From contig NC_015914.1 in NCBI RefSeq assembly GCF_000222485.1, positions 1,054,001 through 1,118,000 of the forward strand: a stretch of DNA of 64,000 nt, given 5' to 3'. Under the pieces are notes generated by a model. That model was not told the origin of the DNA. It searched no databases and saw only the letters and a program-made list of their open reading frames with translations. The translations under genes and the position numbers were made by a program. Below, piece after piece: positions 27,252 through 35,182 of the stretch; positions within the stretch are counted from its first letter, which is position 1, and every line of letters starts with the position of its first letter. Source of the DNA: Cyclobacterium marinum DSM 745 (GTDB lineage Bacteria > Bacteroidota > Bacteroidia > Cytophagales > Cyclobacteriaceae).

Positions 27252-29390
27252 TTATCCTTTTTGGTTAACCGGCAATCCTATATAAAAAACTGTCCCTACA
27301 TTTTCTTCAGATTCTACCTCTAAGGTTCCTTTATGGTTCTCTAATATAATGGTATACACAATAGAGAGTCCAAGCCCAGTACCTTTGCCAACTGCTTTAG
27401 TGGTAAAAAATGGGTCAAAAATCTTCTCTTTGACACTTTCCGGCATTCCTATACCGTTATCCTTGATTTCAATCATAACAAATCCATTTTTAAAGGAAGT
27501 GTTAATCGTTAGTTCAGGTTCTCTACCTTCAATAGGATGATCCAGAAGGGCATGAATGGCATTACTAATGATATTCATAAAAACCTGATTTATTTTTCCT
27601 GCAAGGCATTCTACCATAGGAATTTCCTCGTAGTTTTTATTCACTTTAATCCTACCAGAAATAGTACTATTAAGTAAGATCAATGTACTATCCAATCCTT
27701 CTCGTAGGTCAACTTCTTTGACATCTTGCTCATCTACCCGCGAAAACAATTTCAATCCACGAACAATCTCTACAGTCCTTTTGGCACCGTCTTCCATCCC
27801 GGTAAGCAATTGATCCACTTCTTCTAAAAGGTATTCAAACTCAATATCTTCTTCCAGTTCTTCAATCTCCTCTTTACTTTCTTCTGAAAATTCCAATTTA
27901 CCTTTCTCTCGATAAACATCCATCAACTCTAAAATATCCTTCATATCTCTCTTTAGCGGTGATATGTTGGAACTTACAAAGTTAATGGGATTATTAATCT
28001 CGTGTGCAATACCCGCTGTTAACTGACCCAAAGAGGCCATTTTCTCTTGATTCACAAGTTGGGTTTGTGTATTTTGAAGGTTTTTGAGCGTCAATTCCAG
28101 TTCTTCTGTTCTAGACTTAACCATTTTTTCCAAGTAAATGTTTTGCTCTTTTATCAACCTTTCATTTTCTTTTACCGCTTCCAACTTATCTATTTGCTCT
28201 TTTTCTTTCTCTTTCTTTAATATATTGATTTTATCAGCCAAAGCAAAAGAAAGTAATAGGGCTTCTATAGCTGTTCCCGCCAATAATGGGGCATTGGCAA
28301 AGGAACCCAGATTAATGATCATCAAATTATGAAGGATATAGACCACCAAGCCAATCAACAAAAAGCTCCAAGCCAACAAAAAGAAGTAGGCTGATCGATA
28401 CCCCCCTTTTGCCGCAATTATTCCAATGGTAAAGAAGCAAATGGCTAAAATTAAACCATTCAAATCCATTATTGAATAACTGATCTCAATTACACCTAAC
28501 ACCCTTAATACCAGGGCAACTATATAGGAAATAGGGATGAGGTAAAGGTATTTCTCGTATTTCGGCACATATTCATCCGTTTTTAAAAAAAGCTGGATGA
28601 AAGGAATTACAAAGATACTCGATAAAGTAGTAAAGCCTATGATACTAATTTCGTAGAGAAAGGCATTCTCACCGAGAAGAAAGAATGAATGTCCGGAAAT
28701 TGATAGTTGGGCCAAGGCAATAAACAATATATAAAAACAATAGAATAAATAAACTTTGTCTTTTACCGAAAAATAAAGTATTAAATTATAGATAAAAAGG
28801 GCAATCATTATTCCAAAGTAAACACTAATGATAATGAGCCTAAAACTATAATTTTGAAAATAAGAGGAATAAGGAAAAATATAAGCCTCAAATTTTAATG
28901 GAACTTGGGAAGCTATTCTTAACACAATTGATGAATTAAGCTCCCCATCAAGTTTAATATTAAAAAAGGGACTGGGATTTTTCAACGGGTTTGAATTCCC
29001 AACTATGGTGCCCGCAATTTCTTTATAAACAAGGTTACCTTCAGTATCAAACCGAAACATTTCTACCTCCCTAAATCCCGGATTAGTCAATTCAAGGATG
29101 TATAGGCTATCTGAATTCAGCCAATTAAAGTCATTGAGGTCAAGTTTTACAAATAAATTATTGTTGATTGCCCCTAAGTCAATTCCTCCAAAGGCTGTAG
29201 AATCAAAGGTATTCAGATTTAATTCATTTTTTACAGAGGTATTATCCCCCACATAATAGGTGTAATGACTAAACCTAAATTCATCGTCCTGCTTAAGCAT
29301 CCCTAAGAAATAGATGGTAGGGATGATAAGCACCACTAGTAATAAAAATGTTAAAGCTGCATATTTAAAATAGGGATTATTCTTTTTCAT
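27252..29390 (-). CDS. 7TMR-DISM sensor histidine kinase
   Basis: The 712-residue inner-membrane kinase starts MKKNNPYFKYAAL, with a transmembrane helix at about 9-30. An extracytoplasmic sensor domain (about 35-175) follows, then seven hydrophobic helices (about 178-386) of the 7TMR-DISM type, a coiled coil, and a HisKA domain with H463 in GIAHEINNP. The ATPase domain has QVFMNIISNAIHAL, DNGIGMP and GKGTGLGLSIVY. An in-frame ATG 57 bases upstream would add 19 residues without signal character and deepen the overlap with the previous gene, so I prefer 29390. That start overlaps the preceding gene by 14 bases. 7TMR-DISM proteins are thought to sense extracellular carbohydrates or other small ligands; this ligand is unknown. 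Confidence 0.92.
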   Translation of the reverse strand: MKKNNPYFKYAALTFLLLVVLIIPTIYFLGMLKQDDEFRFSHYTYYVGDNTSVKNELNLNTFDSTAFGGIDLGAINNNLFVKLDLNDFNWLNSDSLYILELTNPGFREVEMFRFDTEGNLVYKEIAGTIVGNSNPLKNPSPFFNIKLDGELNSSIVLRIASQVPLKFEAYIFPYSSYFQNYSFRLIIISVYFGIMIALFIYNLILYFSVKDKVYLFYCFYILFIALAQLSISGHSFFLLGENAFLYEISIIGFTTLSSIFVIPFIQLFLKTDEYVPKYEKYLYLIPISYIVALVLRVLGVIEISYSIMDLNGLILAICFFTIGIIAAKGGYRSAYFFLLAWSFLLIGLVVYILHNLMIINLGSFANAPLLAGTAIEALLLSFALADKINILKKEKEKEQIDKLEAVKENERLIKEQNIYLEKMVKSRTEELELTLKNLQNTQTQLVNQEKMASLGQLTAGIAHEINNPINFVSSNISPLKRDMKDILELMDVYREKGKLEFSEESKEEIEELEEDIEFEYLLEEVDQLLTGMEDGAKRTVEIVRGLKLFSRVDEQDVKEVDLREGLDSTLILLNSTISGRIKVNKNYEEIPMVECLAGKINQVFMNIISNAIHALLDHPIEGREPELTINTSFKNGFVMIEIKDNGIGMPESVKEKIFDPFFTTKAVGKGTGLGLSIVYTIILENHKGTLEVESEENVGTVFYIGLPVNQKG

Positions 29391-30087
29391 TGTTTGGCTT
29401 TGGGACTTGAAGTTCAAACTGTAATTCCATTTCCCCTTTCGGACCACTCTCTACAGTATTAAAATTTATTTTATTCCTCAATTCAAAAATGTAATCTCTT
29501 TCAGCTTCTTGGGCCTGTGATAATTCATTAATGTCATTTATTTCCAAGGCGGTAGCTATTAATCCTTCTTTGGGATAGTAAAAGGAGCCTTTGTCTCCTA
29601 ACCCCGTAATAATTTCATAACCTACACTTTTAGATATACTTAAAGTCACAGGAGAGCTCAATCCAAATAGCTTTTTCAAATCCAATTGGGGAAGAATTGC
29701 GATCCCTACCCGAACCAAATAGATGCTACCTATTCCATACCCTGCTACCTCTCTGCTGTTCCATAGGCCACAATATTCAGCCACTTCCAAATCTTTAAAC
29801 TCAGAAAGATAATCTTCAATCTTTGGATCAATATCTTTGATGGCCAATTCAAATGGTAAGGGGAAATTTTCTGTTCTAAGCTGAATTCTTCCACCCCCCA
29901 AAATTCTTTGGTCGTCCATAGATTCAAAAAGGATGAGATATACATGAGGATTAAGAGCCCATGATCTATCAGCTGATGTTACTTTAGTTATCCCATAAGA
30001 TTCCAAAACCTTATGGTGACCAAAAATGTACTTCTCTGTAGCCTCGACATCATCTATTGCCCTAACTATCCTTACTCTAACTTTCAT
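29377..30087 (-). CDS. GNAT/autoinducer-synthase-like acyltransferase (putative)
   Basis: The 236-residue protein has no signal peptide. Its layout resembles the acyl-CoA/acyl-ACP N-acyltransferase fold used by LuxI-type and FeeM-type synthases: an N-terminal YIFGHHKVLESYGI helix, a central strand pair PHVYLILFES...ILGGGRIQLRT, and AEYCGLWNSREVAGYGIG leading into a helix (about 100-125), where the V/P-loop would bind the pantetheine. I can see the pattern but not a definite family. It overlaps the ThiF-like gene by 11 bases and the sensor kinase by 14, so the three are translationally coupled. A plain GNAT modifying the product of the ThiF enzyme is an equally good reading. Confidence 0.6.
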   Translation of the reverse strand: MKVRVRIVRAIDDVEATEKYIFGHHKVLESYGITKVTSADRSWALNPHVYLILFESMDDQRILGGGRIQLRTENFPLPFELAIKDIDPKIEDYLSEFKDLEVAEYCGLWNSREVAGYGIGSIYLVRVGIAILPQLDLKKLFGLSSPVTLSISKSVGYEIITGLGDKGSFYYPKEGLIATALEINDINELSQAQEAERDYIFELRNKINFNTVESGPKGEMELQFELQVPKPNNEKE

Positions 30088-31186
30088 TAAAATTGATTAT
30101 CTTGTCTAAATCAACATAAAACCTTCCTGAATCTATTTTTTGATCCAATAATAATAGCCTTGCATAATGACAACAAGCTGCCCCTCCTAAAAAAACAGAA
30201 GATGCTAACTGAGGCCAAGATGTAATGGATTTTCCTAGCTCAGAAAAACTAAATTTCACTCTTGGTGAAAGATTATCAAATTGCAACAATGACATCATCA
30301 TCTCTTTGCCACTTTCTGACAATCTTGACATAATTTTATCCTCTGGCCCAAATTCTGCCAATAATCCATGAAAAATTAATCGATCGGGGTCTAAATCAAA
30401 CCTCTCGATATCCATCATACCACGGTCACTTGTATCCATTAAAACAGGTATTTTAAGCGCCTTCGCTTTAATTCTACTCAAGAGCTTAATCGGTAAACTA
30501 TCACATTCTTCAATCAATAGATCCATTTTTCCGTTTAAGTTAAAAAAATCATTGATATTATCCTCAATAATCCCTTCATTATATACGGTAACTTTCAAAT
30601 AGGGGTCAATTTCAGCTATTTCTCTTGCAACTATCCATGATTTCTTCAATCCGATGTTATAAATCCCAGTTCTTATCCGATTCATATTACTCAAATCCAA
30701 GGTATCGAAATCAGCAATTCTAATCTCTCCAAAACACCTTTCCATTGCCAAGCTTAAAGCAACGCTTTGCCCCACCGAAAGACCAATAATTCCGACAATC
30801 TTTTTTTGAAGCAACTCTTGTTCTTCATCTGTAATTTTATAACGATTTCGGAGAGTGCGCAATTTCACAAATTCTTTTTCTTCTAAAATCCGAACCATCG
30901 TATTTCTCCAAGGGTAATAAACCCATACCCCATTTTCAGAAGCTGGCAATCCGGAATTATTATAAAATTCTTGTTTTTTTTCTTCTGTCTCCTCCTGAGA
31001 CAGTTTTCTTGATGGATTTTGTGATTTGATAAGTTCCGCTAGCTGTAAATCAAAGGAATCAAAAAACATTATTTTACCTGTTGCTAGAAGTTTTTTGAGC
31101 TCATTTTTATCCTCCTCATTTTTTGGGGAGAATAGAACAGGCTTGAAGGACTCATTAAACTCACTAATCTTAATTGAGTTTTCCAT
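30077..31186 (-). CDS. ThiF/E1-like adenylyltransferase family protein
   Basis: The 369-residue protein has about 125 N-terminal residues of unknown type followed by a ThiF/MoeB/E1 Rossmann domain. VGIIGLSVGQSVALSLA (131-147) is the nucleotide loop, and DFDTLDLSNMNR (159-170) is the diagnostic ThiF motif, including the Asn and Arg that contact ATP. EECDS (227-231) holds the Asp expected near the magnesium. I find no CxxC zinc pairs, and no obvious E1-type catalytic cysteine; the only cysteines are C151, C228, C339 and C340. It would activate a carboxylate by adenylation; the substrate is unknown. It may resemble the ThiF part of mycobacterial Rv1355c-type proteins (from memory, unchecked). 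It is first in the operon with the acyltransferase-like and kinase genes. Confidence 0.82.
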   Translation of the reverse strand: MENSIKISEFNESFKPVLFSPKNEEDKNELKKLLATGKIMFFDSFDLQLAELIKSQNPSRKLSQEETEEKKQEFYNNSGLPASENGVWVYYPWRNTMVRILEEKEFVKLRTLRNRYKITDEEQELLQKKIVGIIGLSVGQSVALSLAMERCFGEIRIADFDTLDLSNMNRIRTGIYNIGLKKSWIVAREIAEIDPYLKVTVYNEGIIEDNINDFFNLNGKMDLLIEECDSLPIKLLSRIKAKALKIPVLMDTSDRGMMDIERFDLDPDRLIFHGLLAEFGPEDKIMSRLSESGKEMMMSLLQFDNLSPRVKFSFSELGKSITSWPQLASSVFLGGAACCHYARLLLLDQKIDSGRFYVDLDKIINFNES

Positions 31187-31443
31187 AAATATAAGTAACT
31201 AAAAAAGGAGATAATGTAGGTAAAGTTATATTTTTGTTATTACAAATAATCAAGTGAGAAGAATTAATTTATTATTTTTTTGCAATTCAGTTTTAATTCA
31301 TTAATTTATAAAATAAACTTTTGAATATAAATATATTAGGCTTAAACTAGTAGATCAATTTGAAAACAGGTTAAATTTGCTTAAAATTAAAAATTCAAGT
31401 TTTAAATCTTTGCAATTAATCGCGGTATTTCGATATTTAAGGT

Positions 31444-31908
31444 ATGGAAAAAAATAAAATCAGAATCCTTTATGTGGATGATGAGGTCAATAACTTGAAA
31501 GCGTTTAAGGCCACTTTTAGAAGAGATTACAAGATTTTTTTAGCAGATTCTGCTGATGAGGGTAGGGATATTTTGCTTCAGGAAGACATTGATATAATCA
31601 TTACTGATCAAAGAATGCCCAAAGAAAACGGCGTGGATTTTCTGGAATCAATTATACCAATGCACCCTGACCCAATGCGTATATTGCTAACAGGATACAC
31701 TGATATTCAAGCAGTAATTGATGCTATTAACAAGGGAAAAGTATATCACTACTTAACCAAACCATGGGAAGAAGACTACCTTCGAACTGTTGTAAAAAAT
31801 GCTTACGAAGTATTCTCCCTTAGGAAAGAAAACAAACAACTGACAGACAGCCTATTGAAGGCAAATGATCAACTAGAATTTCTCCTAAGACAAAATCTTC
31901 TTTCTTAG
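31444..31908 (+). CDS. Stand-alone response regulator receiver protein
   Basis: The 154-residue protein is essentially one receiver domain (about 5-125) with D12/D13, phosphoacceptor D55 in IITDQRMPKENG, the LLTGYTD switch residue and K of LTKPWEED. A short charged C-terminal helix follows. It shares DDE-x-NNL, DQRMP, PDP-x-RILLTGY and VIDAIN with the hybrid kinase at 26160-27248, so the two are close paralogues. With no output domain, it probably acts as a phosphate shuttle or by protein binding. It is transcribed divergently from the ThiF operon across 257 AT-rich bases that contain isolated TAnnTTTG boxes (31229-31236 and 31372-31379) on the plus strand. Confidence 0.92.
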   Translation: MEKNKIRILYVDDEVNNLKAFKATFRRDYKIFLADSADEGRDILLQEDIDIIITDQRMPKENGVDFLESIIPMHPDPMRILLTGYTDIQAVIDAINKGKVYHYLTKPWEEDYLRTVVKNAYEVFSLRKENKQLTDSLLKANDQLEFLLRQNLLS

Positions 31909-31909
31909 T

Positions 31910-31939
31910 GGCTTGCCGGGTAATCAATACCTGGCAGCC
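31910..31939. terminator. Hairpin between convergent receiver and ald genes
   Basis: GGCTTGCCGGGTA (31910-31922) can pair with TACCTGGCAGCC (31928-31939) with one bulge and one wobble. It overlaps the ald stop codon. No U-run follows, so termination is only likely. Confidence 0.4.
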
Positions 31940-33144
31940 AATAACAATTGTAGTTCTTTATGGGTCATTTGAAATTTTCTAGCTAAATGTGCATTTGTTA
32001 GGCTACCCCTATAAGTGTAAACCCCTTTCATAAACCATTTGTAATTAAATACCATCTCTTCTGCCCCTCCAATATCCGCCATTTGTAGTAAAATCGGTGT
32101 AAATATATTGCTTAGTGAATAAGAAGCCGTTCTTGACACCCTTGATGCAATATTTGGTACACAATAATGAATTACCCCATGTTTTTTAAACACGGGTTGA
32201 GTATGACTGGTCATTTCTGCTGTTTCTATACAGCCCCCTTGGTCAATACTTACATCAATGATAATGCTTCCTTCCATCATTTGAGAAACCATCTCCTCAA
32301 AAACTACAATTTTGGACCTTCCTTTTTCTGCCCTAAGTGCCCCAATTACCACATCGGACTCTTTTAAGGCTTGTCCCAAAACATAATTGTCAATCGTGGA
32401 TGTAAACACTTGTTGACCTAACACCTGCTTTATACGCCTTAACTTATAAATCTGATTATCAAATATTTTAATATTGGCTCCAAGTCCCAATGCCGTTCTG
32501 GCAGCATATTCAGCTACTGTCCCTGCACCTATTATCACTACTTGGGTGGGTGGGACACCGGTAATACCTCCTAAAATCAGACCTTTTCCATCATTCACAT
32601 TGCTTAAGTATTCTGCAGCAATAAGCATTACAGTACTTCCTGCAATTTCGCTCATGGCTCTAACCACAGGCATTCCTCCAACCTTATCCTCTAAATTCTC
32701 GAAAGCTACAGCTGTGATTTTCTTCTGATTCAACTGATGAATAAATGCAGCATTTTGTTTTCCCAACTGTAGAGCAGAGATTAGGCAGGCGCCCTGCCGC
32801 ATGTAATTTATTTCTTCTTCGGTGGGTGGCTCAACTTTTAAGATCACCTCTGCATCATAAGCTTCTTTACTGGTATAAACCACCTTTGCCCCTGCATCTG
32901 AATAGTCCTTGTCTGAAAATTTTGAAAATTTCCCTGCATCTGCTTCCACCACAACACGCTGTCCATTATTAACCAATAAGGCGACCGCTTCAGGAGTGAG
33001 TACTACCCGCTTTTCTTGATCAGCTGTTTCTTTTGGTATCCCTATCAAAACAGGAGGACCCTTCCTTTTCAACCGATCCATAGATTCTTGAGTATATACT
33101 AGCGATTCTTCGGCAATTTCGGTAAAACCTGACTTACCTATCAT
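31924..33144 (-). CDS. ald: Alanine dehydrogenase family protein
   Basis: The 406-residue NAD-dependent enzyme belongs to the alanine dehydrogenase/PNT family, which interconverts L-alanine and pyruvate plus ammonia. VLIGIPKETADQEKRVVLTP (about 32-51) is the conserved N-terminal strand-loop with the substrate-binding Arg and Lys. The nucleotide-binding loop is VVIIGAGTVAEYAARTALGLGA (a GAGTVAEYAA core), followed by SDVVIGA and IIIDVSIDQGGCIETAE. About 30 extra N-terminal residues precede the usual start, a feature I associate with Bacteroidota members. It overlaps tsaE by 4 bases and is the third gene after porX. A pyridine-nucleotide transhydrogenase alpha role is less likely because the beta partner is absent. 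Confidence 0.88.
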   Translation of the reverse strand: MIGKSGFTEIAEESLVYTQESMDRLKRKGPPVLIGIPKETADQEKRVVLTPEAVALLVNNGQRVVVEADAGKFSKFSDKDYSDAGAKVVYTSKEAYDAEVILKVEPPTEEEINYMRQGACLISALQLGKQNAAFIHQLNQKKITAVAFENLEDKVGGMPVVRAMSEIAGSTVMLIAAEYLSNVNDGKGLILGGITGVPPTQVVIIGAGTVAEYAARTALGLGANIKIFDNQIYKLRRIKQVLGQQVFTSTIDNYVLGQALKESDVVIGALRAEKGRSKIVVFEEMVSQMMEGSIIIDVSIDQGGCIETAEMTSHTQPVFKKHGVIHYCVPNIASRVSRTASYSLSNIFTPILLQMADIGGAEEMVFNYKWFMKGVYTYRGSLTNAHLARKFQMTHKELQLLLAARY

Positions 33145-33569
33145 TGATTGATGGTTTTAATGGCAATAATTCTTTTTTCATCACTTTCACTTTCAATCGA
33201 AATCAACGCAAACTCATCCGGCAAAAACATAGGGATTCTTTCTGCCCATTCCACAAAACAATAACTCCCACTTGCAAAGTATTCCTCAACACCCATATCA
33301 AATGCCTCCATGGGATCCTTTAATCTGTAAAAATCAAAATGGTAAATTGCATCACCTTCTTCATCTGTATATTCATTGACAATAGAGAAAGTAGGGCTAC
33401 TGACTGCATCGACTATTCCAAGTTTTTCACAAATTGCTTTAATAAGCGTAGTCTTGCCAGCTCCCATTTCCCCTTGAAAAACCCATACTTTATTATCCTT
33501 GCATAAAGCTATAATTTTTTCAGCAATTATTGGAATTTCGCTAATATGATCACATTGAATTTGCTTCAA
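33141..33569 (-). CDS. tsaE: tRNA threonylcarbamoyladenosine biosynthesis ATPase TsaE
   Basis: The 142-residue ATPase supports the TsaBCDE complex that makes t6A at position 37 of ANN-decoding tRNAs. The Walker A loop GEMGAGKTT is at 33-41, followed by SPTFSIVNEYT and HFDFYRL, which carry the family's Thr and Asp contacts. VEWAERIP is the C-terminal signature. It lies 7 bases after porX and overlaps ald by 4 bases. Confidence 0.95.
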   Translation of the reverse strand: MKQIQCDHISEIPIIAEKIIALCKDNKVWVFQGEMGAGKTTLIKAICEKLGIVDAVSSPTFSIVNEYTDEEGDAIYHFDFYRLKDPMEAFDMGVEEYFASGSYCFVEWAERIPMFLPDEFALISIESESDEKRIIAIKTINQ

Positions 33570-33576
33570 ACAGATT

Positions 33577-35130
33577 TTATTTTGGCTGTAAATGTACGAT
33601 AGGAATAATCATTTCCTCCAAAGAAACGCCTCCGTGCTGAAAAGTATCCCTATAATAATTAACATAATAATTGTAATTGTTAGGATAGGCAAAGAAATAA
33701 TCTTCAACAGCAAAAACATAACTGGAGGAGATATTTAATCGAGGCAGCCTGGCTTCATCAGGCTTGTCGACTTCAAATACCTTTCCAGATTCAAAATTAA
33801 GGTTTTTTCCTTGTTTATACCTTAAATTGGTAGTAACGTTTCGATCGCCAATGATTTTATAAGGCTTGTTGACCCGCTTGGTCCCATGATCCGTAGTGAC
33901 AATAACTTCTGCACCGGCAGCACTTATTTTTTTAAATAGTTCAAACAATGAACTATGAAGGAACCAGCTAGTGGTTAACGAGCGGTAGGCAGATTCATCC
34001 GGAGCCAATTCTCTGATCATTTTCATATCGGTCCTTGCATGAGACATCATGTCCACAAAATTGTAAACAAGCACATTCAATTCATTTTTCATCAGATTAG
34101 GAAACTGATCCAAAACTGCTTTGCCTTGGTTTGTTTGAATGATCTTATTATAGCTGGATCGTATTGAAAGTCTATTTTTCTTTAGGTTTACATTTAGGAA
34201 CTCCTCTTCATGGTTGTTTTTACCTTCATCTGTATCCTCTCCCTCCCATAAATCAGGGTGAGATTTAGCCATTTCCAAAGGCATCATACCACTAAACAAG
34301 GCATTCCTTGAAAAGGCTGTGGTGGTAGGTAATATACTATAATACGTCCCGTTTTCTTTCACCAAAAAATAATCCCTGAGTTGATTTTCAATCATTTCCC
34401 ATTGATCCAGCCTCAAATTATCAATCACAATAAAAAATAAAGGTTTGTCCTGCTTCAATTTAGGGAAAACATGTTTTTTCATCACCTGGTGAGATAAAAC
34501 AGGCTTACTAATTTTCGGCAGGTTTAACCAATCCAAGTAATTTTCCTTTATAAAACGGGCAAAGTTTGCATTGGCTTCTACTTTTTGAGATTCCAGCACT
34601 TCCTGCATACTTTTATTCTCCGTTTCATCTATTTCCAGCTCCCAGTAAGTCAGCTTCTTATAAATATCTACCCATTCCTCATGATCAATGGCATCATTAT
34701 AGGCCATGCTAATGTTCCTAAAATCTTGTTGATAGGAGAGATTGGTCTTCTCGCTAATCAATTGCTTATTTTGCAGGATTTTCTTAACGGACAGAAAAAT
34801 TTGATTTGGGTTGATTGGCTTGATTAGATAATCGGCAATTTTACCACCAATTGCATCATCCATGATATGCTCTTCTTCACTCTTAGTGATCATCACTACA
34901 GGAATTTGAGGTTTTAATGTTTTGATTTGTTGTAGAGTTTCCAGGCCTGTCATCCCGGGCATCATCTCATCCAAAAAAATCACATCAAAATTATCTTCTT
35001 CCACTTTCTCTATGGCATCCAGACCACTATTTACTGTAACTATATCATAACCTTTCTGTTTTAAGAATAAAATATGTGGTTTTAGAAGATCAATCTCGTC
35101 ATCTGCCCATAATATTTTGAAATTTTGCAT
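33577..35130 (-). CDS. porX: T9SS response regulator PorX (receiver-PglZ)
   Basis: PorX controls the type IX secretion system. The 517-residue protein has a receiver domain (1-120) with D10/D11 and the phosphoacceptor D54 in IFLDEMMPGMTG. A helical linker follows, then a PglZ/alkaline-phosphatase-like domain with IVIDNLRLDQWE, the TTTAFSRNALFSGMMP nucleophile region and VTTDHGTKRV metal ligands. In P. gingivalis the PglZ part cleaves oligonucleotide second messengers; the visible metal residues suggest this domain is intact. The usual kinase partner PorY is not in the window. It heads a porX-tsaE-ald operon. The T9SS-exported protein at 15326 is a plausible downstream beneficiary. Confidence 0.95.
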   Translation of the reverse strand: MQNFKILWADDEIDLLKPHILFLKQKGYDIVTVNSGLDAIEKVEEDNFDVIFLDEMMPGMTGLETLQQIKTLKPQIPVVMITKSEEEHIMDDAIGGKIADYLIKPINPNQIFLSVKKILQNKQLISEKTNLSYQQDFRNISMAYNDAIDHEEWVDIYKKLTYWELEIDETENKSMQEVLESQKVEANANFARFIKENYLDWLNLPKISKPVLSHQVMKKHVFPKLKQDKPLFFIVIDNLRLDQWEMIENQLRDYFLVKENGTYYSILPTTTAFSRNALFSGMMPLEMAKSHPDLWEGEDTDEGKNNHEEEFLNVNLKKNRLSIRSSYNKIIQTNQGKAVLDQFPNLMKNELNVLVYNFVDMMSHARTDMKMIRELAPDESAYRSLTTSWFLHSSLFELFKKISAAGAEVIVTTDHGTKRVNKPYKIIGDRNVTTNLRYKQGKNLNFESGKVFEVDKPDEARLPRLNISSSYVFAVEDYFFAYPNNYNYYVNYYRDTFQHGGVSLEEMIIPIVHLQPK

Positions 35131-35135
35131 ATCAA

Positions 35136-35169
35136 TTGGTTTAATTCTTTTTTAGTTTAATTACTTTTG
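35136..35169 (+). promoter_or_regulatory. Candidate promoter of the HD-lpx operon
   Basis: TACTTTTG at 35162-35169 fully matches TAnnTTTG, with TTG at 35136-35138, 23 bases upstream (longer than ideal). The box ends 13 bases before the ATG at 35183, so the leader would be only about 9 bases. Confidence 0.4.
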
Positions 35170-35182
35170 GCAAGTTGCTTCT

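Noticed and set aside
29391..29447. Upstream start for the 7TM kinase
   Set aside because: It adds 19 residues with no signal character and increases the overlap with the preceding gene to 71 bases.
26160..31186. Reading the ThiF cluster as a CBASS or ubiquitin-like antiphage system
   Set aside because: No E2-like, JAB peptidase, ubiquitin-like, CD-NTase or effector gene is present; the neighbours are signalling proteins.
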